This document shows positions 1 through 8,534 of a stretch of DNA of 64,000 nt, piece after piece. How positions within the stretch are numbered: the first letter of the stretch is position 1; each line of letters starts with the position of its first letter. This stretch comes from Vibrio metoecus (GTDB lineage Bacteria; Pseudomonadota; Gammaproteobacteria; Enterobacterales; Vibrionaceae): contig NZ_CP035686.1 in NCBI RefSeq assembly GCF_009665255.1, positions 1,426,001 through 1,490,000 on the forward strand, given 5' to 3'. The notes beneath the pieces were generated by a model, which searched no databases, was not told the origin of the DNA, and saw only the letters and a list, made by a program, of their open reading frames with translations. Made by a program: the position numbers and the translations under genes.

Positions 1-58
1 GATAAGGATGTTGTGAGTCACGCGGCTTTAAATGACATCAATCAAAGGTAAAACATTC

Positions 59-1690
59 ATGTTTCTAAAAAACTTGTCGATAGGCAAAAAAATTGCACTT
101 TCATTTTCGGTTATTGCAGTCATTAGCCTAGGATTCGCCATCTACCTCATCTCTGAGTTGGGCAAGATCCAGTCTGAACTACTCAACTACACTGATGATA
201 CTTTACCGGCAATGGAAAATGTCGATGCAATCAAAGACAAGATGTCTTACTGGCGTCGTACTCAATTTGCGGTATTGCCAATGAAGGATACCGCGCAAGT
301 TAAGCAGACCATTGAGCGTAATAATCGAGTTCAAGCCGAAATTAATGATTCACTGGTGGCCTACGGCAAAACTGTTTGGCCGGGTGAAGAAGAACAAACG
401 TTTAAACGCCTAATGAGCAATTGGAATGCCTATATCGCGGTCACAAACCAATTTAACCAAGCCCTTTTGACCCAAGGTGCCGATGACGCTTACCCCATTT
501 TGGCTAATTCATTGTCTACCTTTGAAGCGTTGGAAAGTGATTTCGCAAAATTGATTGGCATTTTGCGCCAAGCGATGGATAACAATAAATCGCAGATTTT
601 AGACTCAGTCAAAACACTGAACTCAACGTCTGTGGTCAGCAATATTGCTATCTTGGCTATCATGGTAGTAATGACACTCGTGCTCACGCGCTTAATTTGT
701 GGACCATTGGCAATCGTCATGAAACAAGCCAATGCAATTGCGAAAGGTGACCTATCGCAAAGCATGGATCGTAAAGCAATTGGTCATGATGAACTCGGCA
801 CTTTGGCCGACGCTTCAGAGCAAATGCAACAAAATCTACGTCAACTGATCGATGAAATTATCTCAGCCGTGACTCAGTTAAGCAGTGCGGTAGAAGAAAT
901 GACGCAGATTTCGAATCAATCTGCTGATGGTATGAAAGAGCAGCAATACCAAATAACCCAAGTCGCGACGGCAATGACGGAAATGAAAGCCGCCGTTGCG
1001 GATGTGGCGCGTAATACCGAAGACTCGGCCAGTCAAGCGATGGCTGCCAATGGTAAATCGCAAGAAGGTGCGCGTGAAAATGCCTCGATGGTTCGTTCAA
1101 TCCAACAAGTTGCCGATATCATCGGTGAAGCGGGCGAAACCGTGAGTGAACTTGAACTGCAATCGAGCCAAATCAACGTGGTGGTCGACGTGATCCGCAG
1201 TATTGCCGATCAAACCAACCTGCTGGCACTTAACGCCGCGATTGAAGCTGCACGCGCCGGTGAATCTGGACGTGGCTTTGCTGTGGTAGCCGATGAAGTT
1301 CGTACCTTGGCGGGACGCACGCAAGACTCAACCGGTGAAATCACCACCATCATTGAGAAATTGCAAGTGATGGCCAAACAAGCCAAAGATGCCACAGAAC
1401 GCTCACGCTCTAGCATTGATAAGTGTGTAGACCAAGGCAACCACTCGCAATCATTAATGGTTTCCATTGAAGAGTCGATTGCAACAATTGCAGACGTCGG
1501 TACACAAATCGCAAGTGCATGCAGCCAGCAAGATTCTGTGGCCGATGAACTAAGCCGCAATGTAGAAAACATTCATTTGGCGTCGCAAGAAGTCGCTCAA
1601 GGTTCACAGCAAACCGCACAGGCATGTCGTGAATTAAGTCAGTTAGCTGTGTCTCTGCAAGACACACTACGCCGATTTAAGGTTCGTTAA
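59..1690 (+). CDS. Methyl-accepting chemotaxis protein, four-helix-bundle sensor
   Basis: Inner-membrane chemoreceptor that signals to CheA/CheW. The ATG at 59 follows an AAAGG-like ribosome site and begins MFLKNLSIGKK; an in-frame ATG at 32 would add nine residues. A first membrane helix (about residues 11-32) and a second (about 192-214) enclose a roughly 160-residue periplasmic region. That region has no Cache signature and looks like a 4HB_MCP helical bundle. A HAMP domain and a long coiled-coil signalling domain follow, with the highly conserved tip QTNLLALNAAIEAARAGE near residue 390. There is no C-terminal pentapeptide for CheR/CheB. The ligand cannot be read from the sequence. It lies just upstream of bsrV but has its own terminator. 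Confidence 0.95.
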   Translation: MFLKNLSIGKKIALSFSVIAVISLGFAIYLISELGKIQSELLNYTDDTLPAMENVDAIKDKMSYWRRTQFAVLPMKDTAQVKQTIERNNRVQAEINDSLVAYGKTVWPGEEEQTFKRLMSNWNAYIAVTNQFNQALLTQGADDAYPILANSLSTFEALESDFAKLIGILRQAMDNNKSQILDSVKTLNSTSVVSNIAILAIMVVMTLVLTRLICGPLAIVMKQANAIAKGDLSQSMDRKAIGHDELGTLADASEQMQQNLRQLIDEIISAVTQLSSAVEEMTQISNQSADGMKEQQYQITQVATAMTEMKAAVADVARNTEDSASQAMAANGKSQEGARENASMVRSIQQVADIIGEAGETVSELELQSSQINVVVDVIRSIADQTNLLALNAAIEAARAGESGRGFAVVADEVRTLAGRTQDSTGEITTIIEKLQVMAKQAKDATERSRSSIDKCVDQGNHSQSLMVSIEESIATIADVGTQIASACSQQDSVADELSRNVENIHLASQEVAQGSQQTAQACRELSQLAVSLQDTLRRFKVR

Positions 1691-1696
1691 AATCCC

Positions 1697-1722
1697 ACGC
1701 CTCCGACATCGGGGGCGTTTTT
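1697..1722 (+). terminator. Rho-independent terminator after the first chemoreceptor
   Basis: An 8-bp stem (ACGCCTCC paired with GGGGGCGT, one G-T wobble) is followed by TTTTT. It lies 7 bases after the stop codon and separates the chemoreceptor from bsrV. Confidence 0.85.
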
Positions 1723-1888
1723 CTCTATCCCTGAACAACTTGACGTTGCAGGTTAGCGGCAAGTAGTGGTCAGTTTGTCGGAAACACATTTGCGCAATCA
1801 TATAGCTTTGGGCAAATGAACCACGTCGGCAGTCCTGCTGCATCAAGGACAAAGGGGATATTCATCAATGATAACAACAGGAGATATC

Positions 1889-3112
1889 ATGCACTTTAAA
1901 GCCACGCTACTTTCTCTTTCTATTGCAGCCACTTTGCCTTCTTTCTCTCTCTCTGCTGCACCATTACAAATTGATACTGTGTTACCGGATGCTGCGCAAA
2001 TTCAGCAAAGTAATTCATGGTTGGAAGTCAGCTTAGGTCAATTCCAAAGTAATATTGAGCAATTCAAGTCTCACATGAATAGCGATACCAAGATCTGCGC
2101 TATCATGAAGGCAGATGCTTATGGCAACGGTATTCGTGGTTTAATGCCTACGATTATAGCGCAAGGCATTCCTTGTGTAGGCGTAGCAAGCAATGCGGAA
2201 GCGCGCGCCGTACGTGAAAGTGGGTTTAAAGGCGAACTCATGCGTGTTCGTTCAGCGAGCTTAAGTGAAATGTCTGCGGTATTAGACCTTAATATCGAAG
2301 AGCTGATTGGAACTCACCAACAAGCCATGGAACTGGCTGATTTAGCGAAAAAAACCGGTAAAACCATTAAGGTGCATATGGCCCTGAACGATGGTGGTAT
2401 GGGTCGCAACGGCATCGACATGACCACGGAAGCCGGCAAAAAAGAAGCCCTCTCGATCGCCAAACAGCCATCATTGAACATCGTTGGCATGATGACTCAC
2501 TTCCCGAATTACAATGCCGATGAAGTGCGCGCTAAACTGGCAAAATTCAAAGAAAACTCAGCTTGGTTAATCGAAAAATCCAATCTAAAACGTGAAGACA
2601 TCACGCTGCACGTAGCTAACTCTTACACCGCGTTGAACGTACCAGAAGCACAGCTGGACATGGTTCGTCCTGGTGGCGTGTTGTACGGCGATTTGCCAAC
2701 CAACCCTGAATACCCATCGATTGTCGCTTTCAAAACCCGTGTGGCGTCTTTGCACCATGTACCGAAAGGTTCAACCGTTGGTTATGACAGCACCTTTACC
2801 ACCAGCCGTGACAGTGTACTGGCTAACCTCCCTGTCGGTTATTCTGATGGTTACCCACGAAAAATGGGCAACAAAGCGGATGTGCTAGTCAACGGTCAAC
2901 GCGCCAAAGTAGTGGGTGTAACTTCAATGAACACCACCGTGGTTGACGTTACCGACATTAAAGGCGTGCTCCCAGGCCAAGAAGTTGCACTTTATGGCCA
3001 ACAGCAAAAACAAAGCATCGCGGTCAGCGAAATGGAAAATAACGCAGAGCTGATTTTCCCTGAGCTATACACGCTTTGGGGGAACAGTAACCCACGTTTC
3101 TACGTGAAGTAA
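1889..3112 (+). CDS. bsrV: Periplasmic broad-spectrum amino-acid racemase BsrV
   Basis: PLP-dependent alanine-racemase-fold enzyme of 407 aa that, in V. cholerae, makes non-canonical D-amino acids such as D-Met and D-Leu in the periplasm. These remodel peptidoglycan in stationary phase. The chosen ATG has a strong site (AGGAGATATC) directly upstream. It begins with a clear signal peptide ending near SLSAAP, which cytosolic alanine racemases lack. The PLP lysine is at residue 74 in the motif MKADAYGNGI, matching the known BsrV numbering. The catalytic tyrosine lies in VGYDSTF. I recognise the sequence from its N-terminus and signal peptide; family knowledge supplies the substrate range. It has a possible terminator downstream and appears monocistronic. 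Confidence 0.95.
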   Translation: MHFKATLLSLSIAATLPSFSLSAAPLQIDTVLPDAAQIQQSNSWLEVSLGQFQSNIEQFKSHMNSDTKICAIMKADAYGNGIRGLMPTIIAQGIPCVGVASNAEARAVRESGFKGELMRVRSASLSEMSAVLDLNIEELIGTHQQAMELADLAKKTGKTIKVHMALNDGGMGRNGIDMTTEAGKKEALSIAKQPSLNIVGMMTHFPNYNADEVRAKLAKFKENSAWLIEKSNLKREDITLHVANSYTALNVPEAQLDMVRPGGVLYGDLPTNPEYPSIVAFKTRVASLHHVPKGSTVGYDSTFTTSRDSVLANLPVGYSDGYPRKMGNKADVLVNGQRAKVVGVTSMNTTVVDVTDIKGVLPGQEVALYGQQQKQSIAVSEMENNAELIFPELYTLWGNSNPRFYVK

Positions 3113-3157
3113 GCGGATTTCACTTGGCTGTGCTTCTGAATCGAAGCCTAGAAATTG

Positions 3158-3180
3158 AGGTGGGCGCACTACGCCCACCT
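3158..3180 (+). terminator. Strong GC hairpin after bsrV
   Basis: Perfect 9-bp stem AGGTGGGCG / CGCCCACCT with a 5-base loop, 45 bases past the bsrV stop. The T-tract (CATTTTTT) comes some 10 bases later, so it may act as a weak terminator or an RNA-stabilising stem. Confidence 0.55.
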
Positions 3181-3242
3181 ATCTCCACCCCATTTTTTAC
3201 GGCATAATCGCTCGGCACTTTCTGCCGAATTTTTAATTATTT

Positions 3243-4121
3243 ATGCCAACAATAAAATCCCCTTTATTCATTGCTATTCTTTGTTTGCTCGCTGCAATGG
3301 TCACCATTCAGTCTGGTGCTTCTATTGCGAAACAACTGTTTCCTCTCGTCGGCCCAGGTGGCACAGTCGCGCTACGGATTAGCCTCTCGGCACTGATTTT
3401 AATGCTGATTTTCCGCCCATGGCGGGCGCGACTCAGTTGGCCACAATGGCGTTCAATGATCATCTATGGCGCAAGTTTAGGCGGTATGCAACTTTGCTTC
3501 TACTTCGCTATCGAACGGATTCCTCTTGGGATTGGTGTCGCACTAGAGTTTTCAGGGCCGTTGCTACTGGCGTTACTGTCATCAAAACGCAAAAAGGATT
3601 TGATCTGGGTAGCGCTAGCCATTCTGGGCATCGTGTTCTTGCTGCCAGATATGAATGGGGTCGATGCGTTAGATCCGATTGGTGTCGCTTTAGCATTAAT
3701 TGCGGGTGGATTCTGGGCTGGCTACATCTGGTTTGGACAGCGCGCAGGCAGCGTGGGCTCTGGTGGTATTACAGTTTCAATCGGTATGCTTGTCGCTGCA
3801 GCGATTTATTTTCCGATTGCAACCCAATTAGCTGAGGCATCCATTTTTAGCTGGTCGATTCTACCGATGGCGCTGCTGGTTGCGGTAATGTCGAGCGCCC
3901 TGCCCTATAGCTTAGAAATGGCAGCACTAAGCCGACTTTCCACACAACATTTCAGTGTTTTGATGAGTTTGGAACCGGCAATCGCGGCAATGGCTGGACT
4001 GGCGATTTTAGGCGAAACGCTACAGTGGACTCAATGGCTTGCGATTTTCATGATCATCACAGCGTCCATGGGGTCGACGCTTTCTGCAGCCAAAAGCTCC
4101 ACTAAGATCACTCAGGAGTAA
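3243..4121 (+). CDS. rhtA: RhtA-like EamA/DMT-family amino-acid exporter
   Basis: Inner-membrane protein of 292 aa with about ten predicted helices arranged as two EamA repeats. The length, and segments such as FYFAIERIPLGIGVALEFSGPL and ALPYSLEMAALSRL, are typical of the RhtA (YbiF) threonine/homoserine exporter family. Members of this family use the proton motive force to export small hydrophilic amino acids. Placement beside a periplasmic amino-acid racemase is suggestive, but the genes are separated by a GC hairpin and about 60 bases, so co-function is only an inference. The start at 3243 has a poor ribosome site (AATTTTTAATTATTT upstream), and an alternative start cannot be excluded. The actual substrate is unknown. 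Confidence 0.8.
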   Translation: MPTIKSPLFIAILCLLAAMVTIQSGASIAKQLFPLVGPGGTVALRISLSALILMLIFRPWRARLSWPQWRSMIIYGASLGGMQLCFYFAIERIPLGIGVALEFSGPLLLALLSSKRKKDLIWVALAILGIVFLLPDMNGVDALDPIGVALALIAGGFWAGYIWFGQRAGSVGSGGITVSIGMLVAAAIYFPIATQLAEASIFSWSILPMALLVAVMSSALPYSLEMAALSRLSTQHFSVLMSLEPAIAAMAGLAILGETLQWTQWLAIFMIITASMGSTLSAAKSSTKITQE

Positions 4122-4187
4122 CGCCTCAGGGTTCAATGAAAAGAGAAACAATCCCCCCTAAAAAGCTAGTTTAAGAATCACAATAGA

Positions 4188-4213
4188 AAAATCCGGCCTA
4201 AGCCGGATTTTTT
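4188..4213. terminator. Bidirectional terminator between rhtA-like gene and DUF2947 gene
   Basis: The stem AAATCCGGC / GCCGGATTT with a 4-base loop is flanked by As on one side and Ts on the other. It lies between two convergent genes, so it can serve both. Confidence 0.85.
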
Positions 4214-4685
4214 ATGGGCGAAGCCCGAATTTCACTTTACCTTCGCTACTAAACCAAAGCGCTTCTTTGCGACGGCGACCCAGCAAAAATGGGCCATCAT
4301 CATAAAACAGGAAGTTTTTCCAATGGCGCTTAAAGACTGACCATTTGGTCTCCAGTACGTTGTATTTCTCGTAACAGAAATACACAGTCACGTCATCTTG
4401 CCATGGCAGATGGGCTGCCAATGCTTCCGGCAATTCAGGCTCATCACTTTCCCATTCGGCCATCCAGCTCGTTTCATCAGACCAGCAATTGGCTTTACGT
4501 GGCCAGTCTTGTGAGCTCAAACGCTCAGCGTCAGGACTTGTCGCACTGATGTTCTCTTTCCAAAATTGTGCTGCGCGTAGTGGCTCCATCGGTTTTATCT
4601 GAGCCAGATCGGCTTCAGGAACGGGCATTGACGCATGGGTAAAAATCCATTTTCTTTGGTATTGCTCCAAAGGCAAATAAGACAT
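4212..4685 (-). CDS. DUF2947 family protein of unknown function
   Basis: Soluble 157-aa protein rich in Trp and acidic residues, with no signal peptide or membrane segment. It resembles the small gammaproteobacterial DUF2947 family, for which no activity is known to me. It starts 10 bases after the HD-phosphohydrolase stop and is therefore probably the last gene of the minus-strand run that begins with ycjX or tyrR. The bidirectional terminator overlaps its 3' end. Nothing in the sequence identifies catalytic residues. Confidence 0.75.
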   Translation of the reverse strand: MSYLPLEQYQRKWIFTHASMPVPEADLAQIKPMEPLRAAQFWKENISATSPDAERLSSQDWPRKANCWSDETSWMAEWESDEPELPEALAAHLPWQDDVTVYFCYEKYNVLETKWSVFKRHWKNFLFYDDGPFLLGRRRKEALWFSSEGKVKFGLRP

Positions 4686-4694
4686 TGAGTTTCC

Positions 4695-5285
4695 TTAAAC
4701 TTTCAGCCAGCCGTGTTGGCTTGCTTGTTCAATAATGTGTTTTGCGTACTCCCAAAGAGTTTGAGAGCCATCTTCAATTTTGCGATTCACCGTCAGCGCT
4801 TGCTCACGAGTGACTCCATGCTCTTGCCAACTTTGGCCTTGATTGTGGTAGTTCAACAGCATAGGAATTAAGCGATCTAACGCTTTGGCAAAACGCGCTT
4901 CTGCGCTCTGTGCCGCTTCAAATTCTTGCCAAATCGCCAATAAGGCGTCGCCTTGCTCTTTCGGCAGCAGACCGAACAAGCGGAGGGCTGCTTGCCACTC
5001 TTTCTCTTCCTGCCCAGCAGAAGCGGCGGAATCGTACACGAAGGTATCGCCGGCATCAATTTCCACTACATCATGCAGCAAAAGCATCGTTAGAACTTTT
5101 TGTATATCGACTGCTTCGTTTGCGTACTCTTGTAGCAAAATCGCCATCAACGCGACATGCCAGCTATGTTCAGCACTGTTTTCTAAACGTCCATCAGCAC
5201 TTTTCACTCGCGTGCGGCGCAACACTGATTTAAGGCGATCAAGCTCCATCAACAGTGCCATCTGTTGGGCTAAACGTTCTGACAT
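4695..5285 (-). CDS. HD-domain phosphohydrolase, YfbR-like 5'-deoxynucleotidase
   Basis: 196-aa soluble protein whose ATG follows AAGGAATAACC, a good ribosome site. The HD motif set is visible: the first histidine in ENSAEHSWHVALMA, then LLLHDVVEIDAGD, and a later aspartate (ALDRLIP). It belongs to the HD_3 family (PF13023), whose E. coli relative YfbR removes phosphate from dNMPs in a metal-dependent way. It starts 2 bases beyond the end of the acetyltransferase gene, so the two are probably cotranscribed. Exact substrate preference cannot be inferred. Confidence 0.8.
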   Translation of the reverse strand: MSERLAQQMALLMELDRLKSVLRRTRVKSADGRLENSAEHSWHVALMAILLQEYANEAVDIQKVLTMLLLHDVVEIDAGDTFVYDSAASAGQEEKEWQAALRLFGLLPKEQGDALLAIWQEFEAAQSAEARFAKALDRLIPMLLNYHNQGQSWQEHGVTREQALTVNRKIEDGSQTLWEYAKHIIEQASQHGWLKV

Positions 5286-5287
5286 GG

Positions 5288-5863
5288 TTATTCCTTCCAA
5301 TTTGGATTGATAAGTGCGGTGAGATTATGGTCTTCCCACTTACCGTTGATCAGAAGATAGTCTTTGGCATGACCTTCCAGTACAAAACCTACACGCTTGA
5401 GCACATTTTCACTGCGCTTATTGTGTGGCATGTACGACGCCATAATGCGGTGCAGGTTATGCTCACTAAACATATGTTGGCAAGCCATCGTCAACGCTCG
5501 GGTCATGGTGCCTTTCCCTTGCGCATCAAACCCCAGAGAGTACCCAACATTACAGGCATAAAATGGGAAGCGGATAATATTGCTAAACGAGATGGTGCCT
5601 AACATGGCATCATTTTTCGCATCCAAAATCAGTAGATAGTAACCGAGCTTCATTTTGTGCAATTCATTGAGCTTAATCAGCCTTTGCAGCCAGCCAGACT
5701 CAGTAAAAAACTCCGCTTCGCGCTTCGGCTCCCATTCTATCAAGTGGCTTCGGTTATCCACAAAATACTGGCTCAAGCGTTCAGCGTCAGTGATTTGTGC
5801 GCAGCGCACGACAATTTCACCATCGCTTTGATAGAAGCGGCATTCGCTGTTTAGTCCGTTCAT
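5288..5863 (-). CDS. GNAT acetyltransferase, RimJ/RimL type
   Basis: 191-aa protein of the RimJ/RimL-like GNAT_3 group. The acetyl-CoA loop is seen around LGFDAQGKGTMTRAL, with the C-terminal signature NKRSENVLKRVGF that is typical of the family. These enzymes acetylate the N-terminal amine of ribosomal or other proteins, or small amines; the target here is unknown. Its start codon shares one base with the tyrR stop (TGATG), indicating translational coupling with tyrR. The next gene begins 3 bases after it ends. Confidence 0.85.
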   Translation of the reverse strand: MNGLNSECRFYQSDGEIVVRCAQITDAERLSQYFVDNRSHLIEWEPKREAEFFTESGWLQRLIKLNELHKMKLGYYLLILDAKNDAMLGTISFSNIIRFPFYACNVGYSLGFDAQGKGTMTRALTMACQHMFSEHNLHRIMASYMPHNKRSENVLKRVGFVLEGHAKDYLLINGKWEDHNLTALINPNWKE

Positions 5864-7404
5864 CAGCGCTTCCTTATTCCATAATCCCTCAGTTTATTCG
5901 CGATCGACGTGTGAGAAACATTCAGTCTTTTCGCTAACTTACGACTGGAAGGAAAGGATTGGAACAGACGATCCAACACTTGTGATTCGTATTCCTTCAT
6001 GATGTCGTCGAGCGAACCATCGAGGTTGATACTAGGGGCAGAGCTCACGCTGTCAACTTGTGGCAAGTGGAACGGCTCAATACCCAATACATCCCCATCA
6101 ATTTCAGTTAAGGCGCGCAACACCATATTGTCCAGTTGGCGCATATTACCCGGCCATTGGTATTGGCTGAGTTTGTCTAACACATCATCACTCAATTTCG
6201 GCTTCATCATGCCAAGTTTATTGCAATGTTTGGTGATGAAGAGTTCGAGCAACGGCTGTACATCGCTTGGGCGCTCACGCAAAGGGGGAATACGCAGCGT
6301 CAGCACATTCAGGCGGTAGAACAGATCTTCGCGGAAACGGCGAGATTCGGCCAAATCCGCTAAGTTATGACGCGTGGAAGCAATCACTCGCACATCCACG
6401 TGGATTTCATGCTCTTCCCCTACTCGACGGAAAGTACCATCTTGCAAAAAACGCAGCAGCTTAATCTGCAAATGTGGGCTCATCTCACCAATTTCATCCA
6501 GAAATACGGTGCCGCCATTGGCTTGCTCAAAAATCCCTTTATGACCTTGTTGATGGTTAAAGGAGCCCGGCGCATGACCAAACAACTCGGTTTCGGCCAC
6601 ATCATCAGGCATCGAAGCACAGCTCAGAACCAGAAATGGCGCAGAAGAACGATCCGAACGGTTATGGCACGCCTTAGCGAGCATCTCTTTGCCAGTGCCG
6701 GTTTCCCCTTCAATCAGCAGTGGCTGATCGAGCATGGCCAGTTTTTTCGCTTGACTGATTAGGCTTTTATGCCGATTCGAGACCCCAACAAAGTGCTCAA
6801 AGCCTAAATGGCTCTGTAGCGGGATCTGCGTGATATCACTCAGCCCTGCTGTCGCAGCACGTAAAATCATCATCGCACTGGCTAAGGTTGATTGCTTGGA
6901 ATCGCCAGAGATGTAAACCGGCATGATCTCCATGACATAATCCAGTCCATCCAACACCACATCTTCACGTAGGCGTGATTTGCTGCCTTCAATCCAACGT
7001 GTGAAGTTGAATACCGGCATCAATGCCGATATTTGCTGACCAATCATGTTGGATTCTTCACGATTAAACAGTGCAGCAGCAGCGTGGTTAGCCATATCCA
7101 CCGCGCCTTTGAGGTTGATCGCCAACACCGCATCAGGCAAGTTATTGAGCAGAGAAATCAATTCGGTGTTGTGTCGTTCAATCGGCATAAACTGGATTTT
7201 ACGGACATCTTTCACCCCAGGGATGCGGCGAATTTCCGCCATCAGTTCACTGAAGGTTTCAAAATCAATATCAGGACAATTGAGGTAAATAATACCGATC
7301 ACATCGATTTCAATCCCTCGTAGATCGATGCTTTTGGAGGCGAGAATATCCAGCAACTCGCGGGTCAGACCGAGACGGTCTTCACAGAGGACTTCAAGAC
7401 GCAC
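5863..7404 (-). CDS. tyrR: Transcriptional regulator TyrR of aromatic amino-acid genes
   Basis: Cytoplasmic DNA-binding regulator of aromatic amino-acid synthesis and transport. The layout is an N-terminal ACT domain (VRLEVLCEDRLGLTRELLD), a PAS domain (about 80-185), an AAA+ domain with Walker A GETGTGKE and Walker B VFLDEIGEM, and a C-terminal Fis-type helix-turn-helix (RKLAKRLNVSHTSIANKL). As in E. coli TyrR the sigma-54 GAFTGA loop is absent, consistent with action on sigma-70 promoters. I chose the GTG at 7404 because it yields 513 aa, the E. coli length, beginning at the conserved RLEVLCED. The ORF extends to 7476 with an unconserved 24-residue tail. The ycjX-ycjF-tyrR order matches E. 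coli. Confidence 0.93.
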   Translation of the reverse strand: MRLEVLCEDRLGLTRELLDILASKSIDLRGIEIDVIGIIYLNCPDIDFETFSELMAEIRRIPGVKDVRKIQFMPIERHNTELISLLNNLPDAVLAINLKGAVDMANHAAAALFNREESNMIGQQISALMPVFNFTRWIEGSKSRLREDVVLDGLDYVMEIMPVYISGDSKQSTLASAMMILRAATAGLSDITQIPLQSHLGFEHFVGVSNRHKSLISQAKKLAMLDQPLLIEGETGTGKEMLAKACHNRSDRSSAPFLVLSCASMPDDVAETELFGHAPGSFNHQQGHKGIFEQANGGTVFLDEIGEMSPHLQIKLLRFLQDGTFRRVGEEHEIHVDVRVIASTRHNLADLAESRRFREDLFYRLNVLTLRIPPLRERPSDVQPLLELFITKHCNKLGMMKPKLSDDVLDKLSQYQWPGNMRQLDNMVLRALTEIDGDVLGIEPFHLPQVDSVSSAPSINLDGSLDDIMKEYESQVLDRLFQSFPSSRKLAKRLNVSHTSIANKLRDYGIRKR

Positions 7405-7517
7405 TTTAATGGGATCCTGTTTGAAAGTGTCACGAAAAGTTGACAGTAGTTTCGCCCAAGCCCAGATCGGCGTCAAGCGATCCGTGATAACGGATCGCTA
7501 TTTCCGAAATTTAATGG

Positions 7518-8534
7518 CTATTTCGCTATCATCGCCGCGACTTTGCTCACCACTTGCTTACGTACCGAGCTCAGCTTGAGCTGACGATCGGGGTGCCACG
7601 GCAGCGGACGCAGCAATCCAACAGCTTTGATGCCCAAACGCGCCGTCAGAATGCCCACTCCCACGCCTTGTCCTGCACGAGCTGAAACTCGCCCAGCTAA
7701 GTCCATGGAAAACAGATCAACGCTCGCATCCACAGCCAACTCACTCGCTCCCGCTAACGCCATGTTCAGCAGCACGGCTTTAAATAGTTTTACGCGTGAC
7801 CAGTAACCGAGTTCAACGCCATACACTTTTGCCAGTTGATCGACCATAGAAAAATTACGCCAAGCCACCAGTAACATATCGGCAATCGCGAGTGGACTAA
7901 TCGCCACTAACGCGGCCGCTTCTGTCGCATAACGAGTCACAATTTGGCTGGCTTGTTTATCTTGCTCCGCGACCACTAACGCATCGTATAAATCGATGAT
8001 TTCTGCATCACTATGGCTGCTATTGAGCGCAGATTGCCAACGCTGGTAACCCTGTTTATCAACCTGACCTTCTTTGGCGATCTGCTGACAAAAGGCTTGG
8101 CCTTGTCCTACTGCGTCTTTATCCATCAAGGCTTGAGCTTGCTCTTGCACACTAAAGTGTTGGCGTAAGCGGCGTAGCTTCCACAATTCTTTGCCGATAG
8201 CACCTAGGCCTAATGTCGCCAAAGCACTAACAAAGCCCGCCCAACCTAGGCTAAGCCAGTCTGCGCTTTGAATGGCTTTGACTACGCTATCAATAGCCTG
8301 CCAAGCGACCAAGCCACTGAACGCGGCAAACAAGCCACCTGCAAACCACTTGCGTCCTTTATTTGGGCGAATAATGGTATCTATTTGTGCTTCCAAAGCT
8401 TCCGACGATTCTTCCACACTCATCGGCACAAATTTCTCTTGTGCACTGAACTGCTGCTGAACCGTGAAAGTCGGCGTTTCAATACTGCCTTGCAGCGGCT
8501 CGCTGAAAATCTGTTTGGTTTTGAGGTCGCTCAT
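7518..8534 (-). CDS. ycjF: YcjF-family inner membrane protein (DUF697)
   Basis: 338-aa membrane protein of the YcjF/TIGR01620 family. Two membrane helices lie near residues 65-110 (GGLFAAFSGLVAWQAI and LGWAGFVSALATLGLGAI). The C-terminal DUF697 region is hydrophobic (AAALVAISPLAIADMLLVAW). The function is unsettled; it is conserved as the partner of YcjX and was linked to stress or phage-shock-type responses in enterobacteria. Its ATG overlaps the ycjX stop by 4 bases (ATGA), so translation is coupled. A 113-base gap with no clear terminator precedes tyrR. Confidence 0.88.
   Translation of the reverse strand: MSDLKTKQIFSEPLQGSIETPTFTVQQQFSAQEKFVPMSVEESSEALEAQIDTIIRPNKGRKWFAGGLFAAFSGLVAWQAIDSVVKAIQSADWLSLGWAGFVSALATLGLGAIGKELWKLRRLRQHFSVQEQAQALMDKDAVGQGQAFCQQIAKEGQVDKQGYQRWQSALNSSHSDAEIIDLYDALVVAEQDKQASQIVTRYATEAAALVAISPLAIADMLLVAWRNFSMVDQLAKVYGVELGYWSRVKLFKAVLLNMALAGASELAVDASVDLFSMDLAGRVSARAGQGVGVGILTARLGIKAVGLLRPLPWHPDRQLKLSSVRKQVVSKVAAMIAK

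Noticed and set aside
5863..7476. Longer tyrR start at 7476
   Set aside because: The extra 24 residues do not look conserved; the GTG at 7404 restores the family N-terminus and the usual 513 aa.
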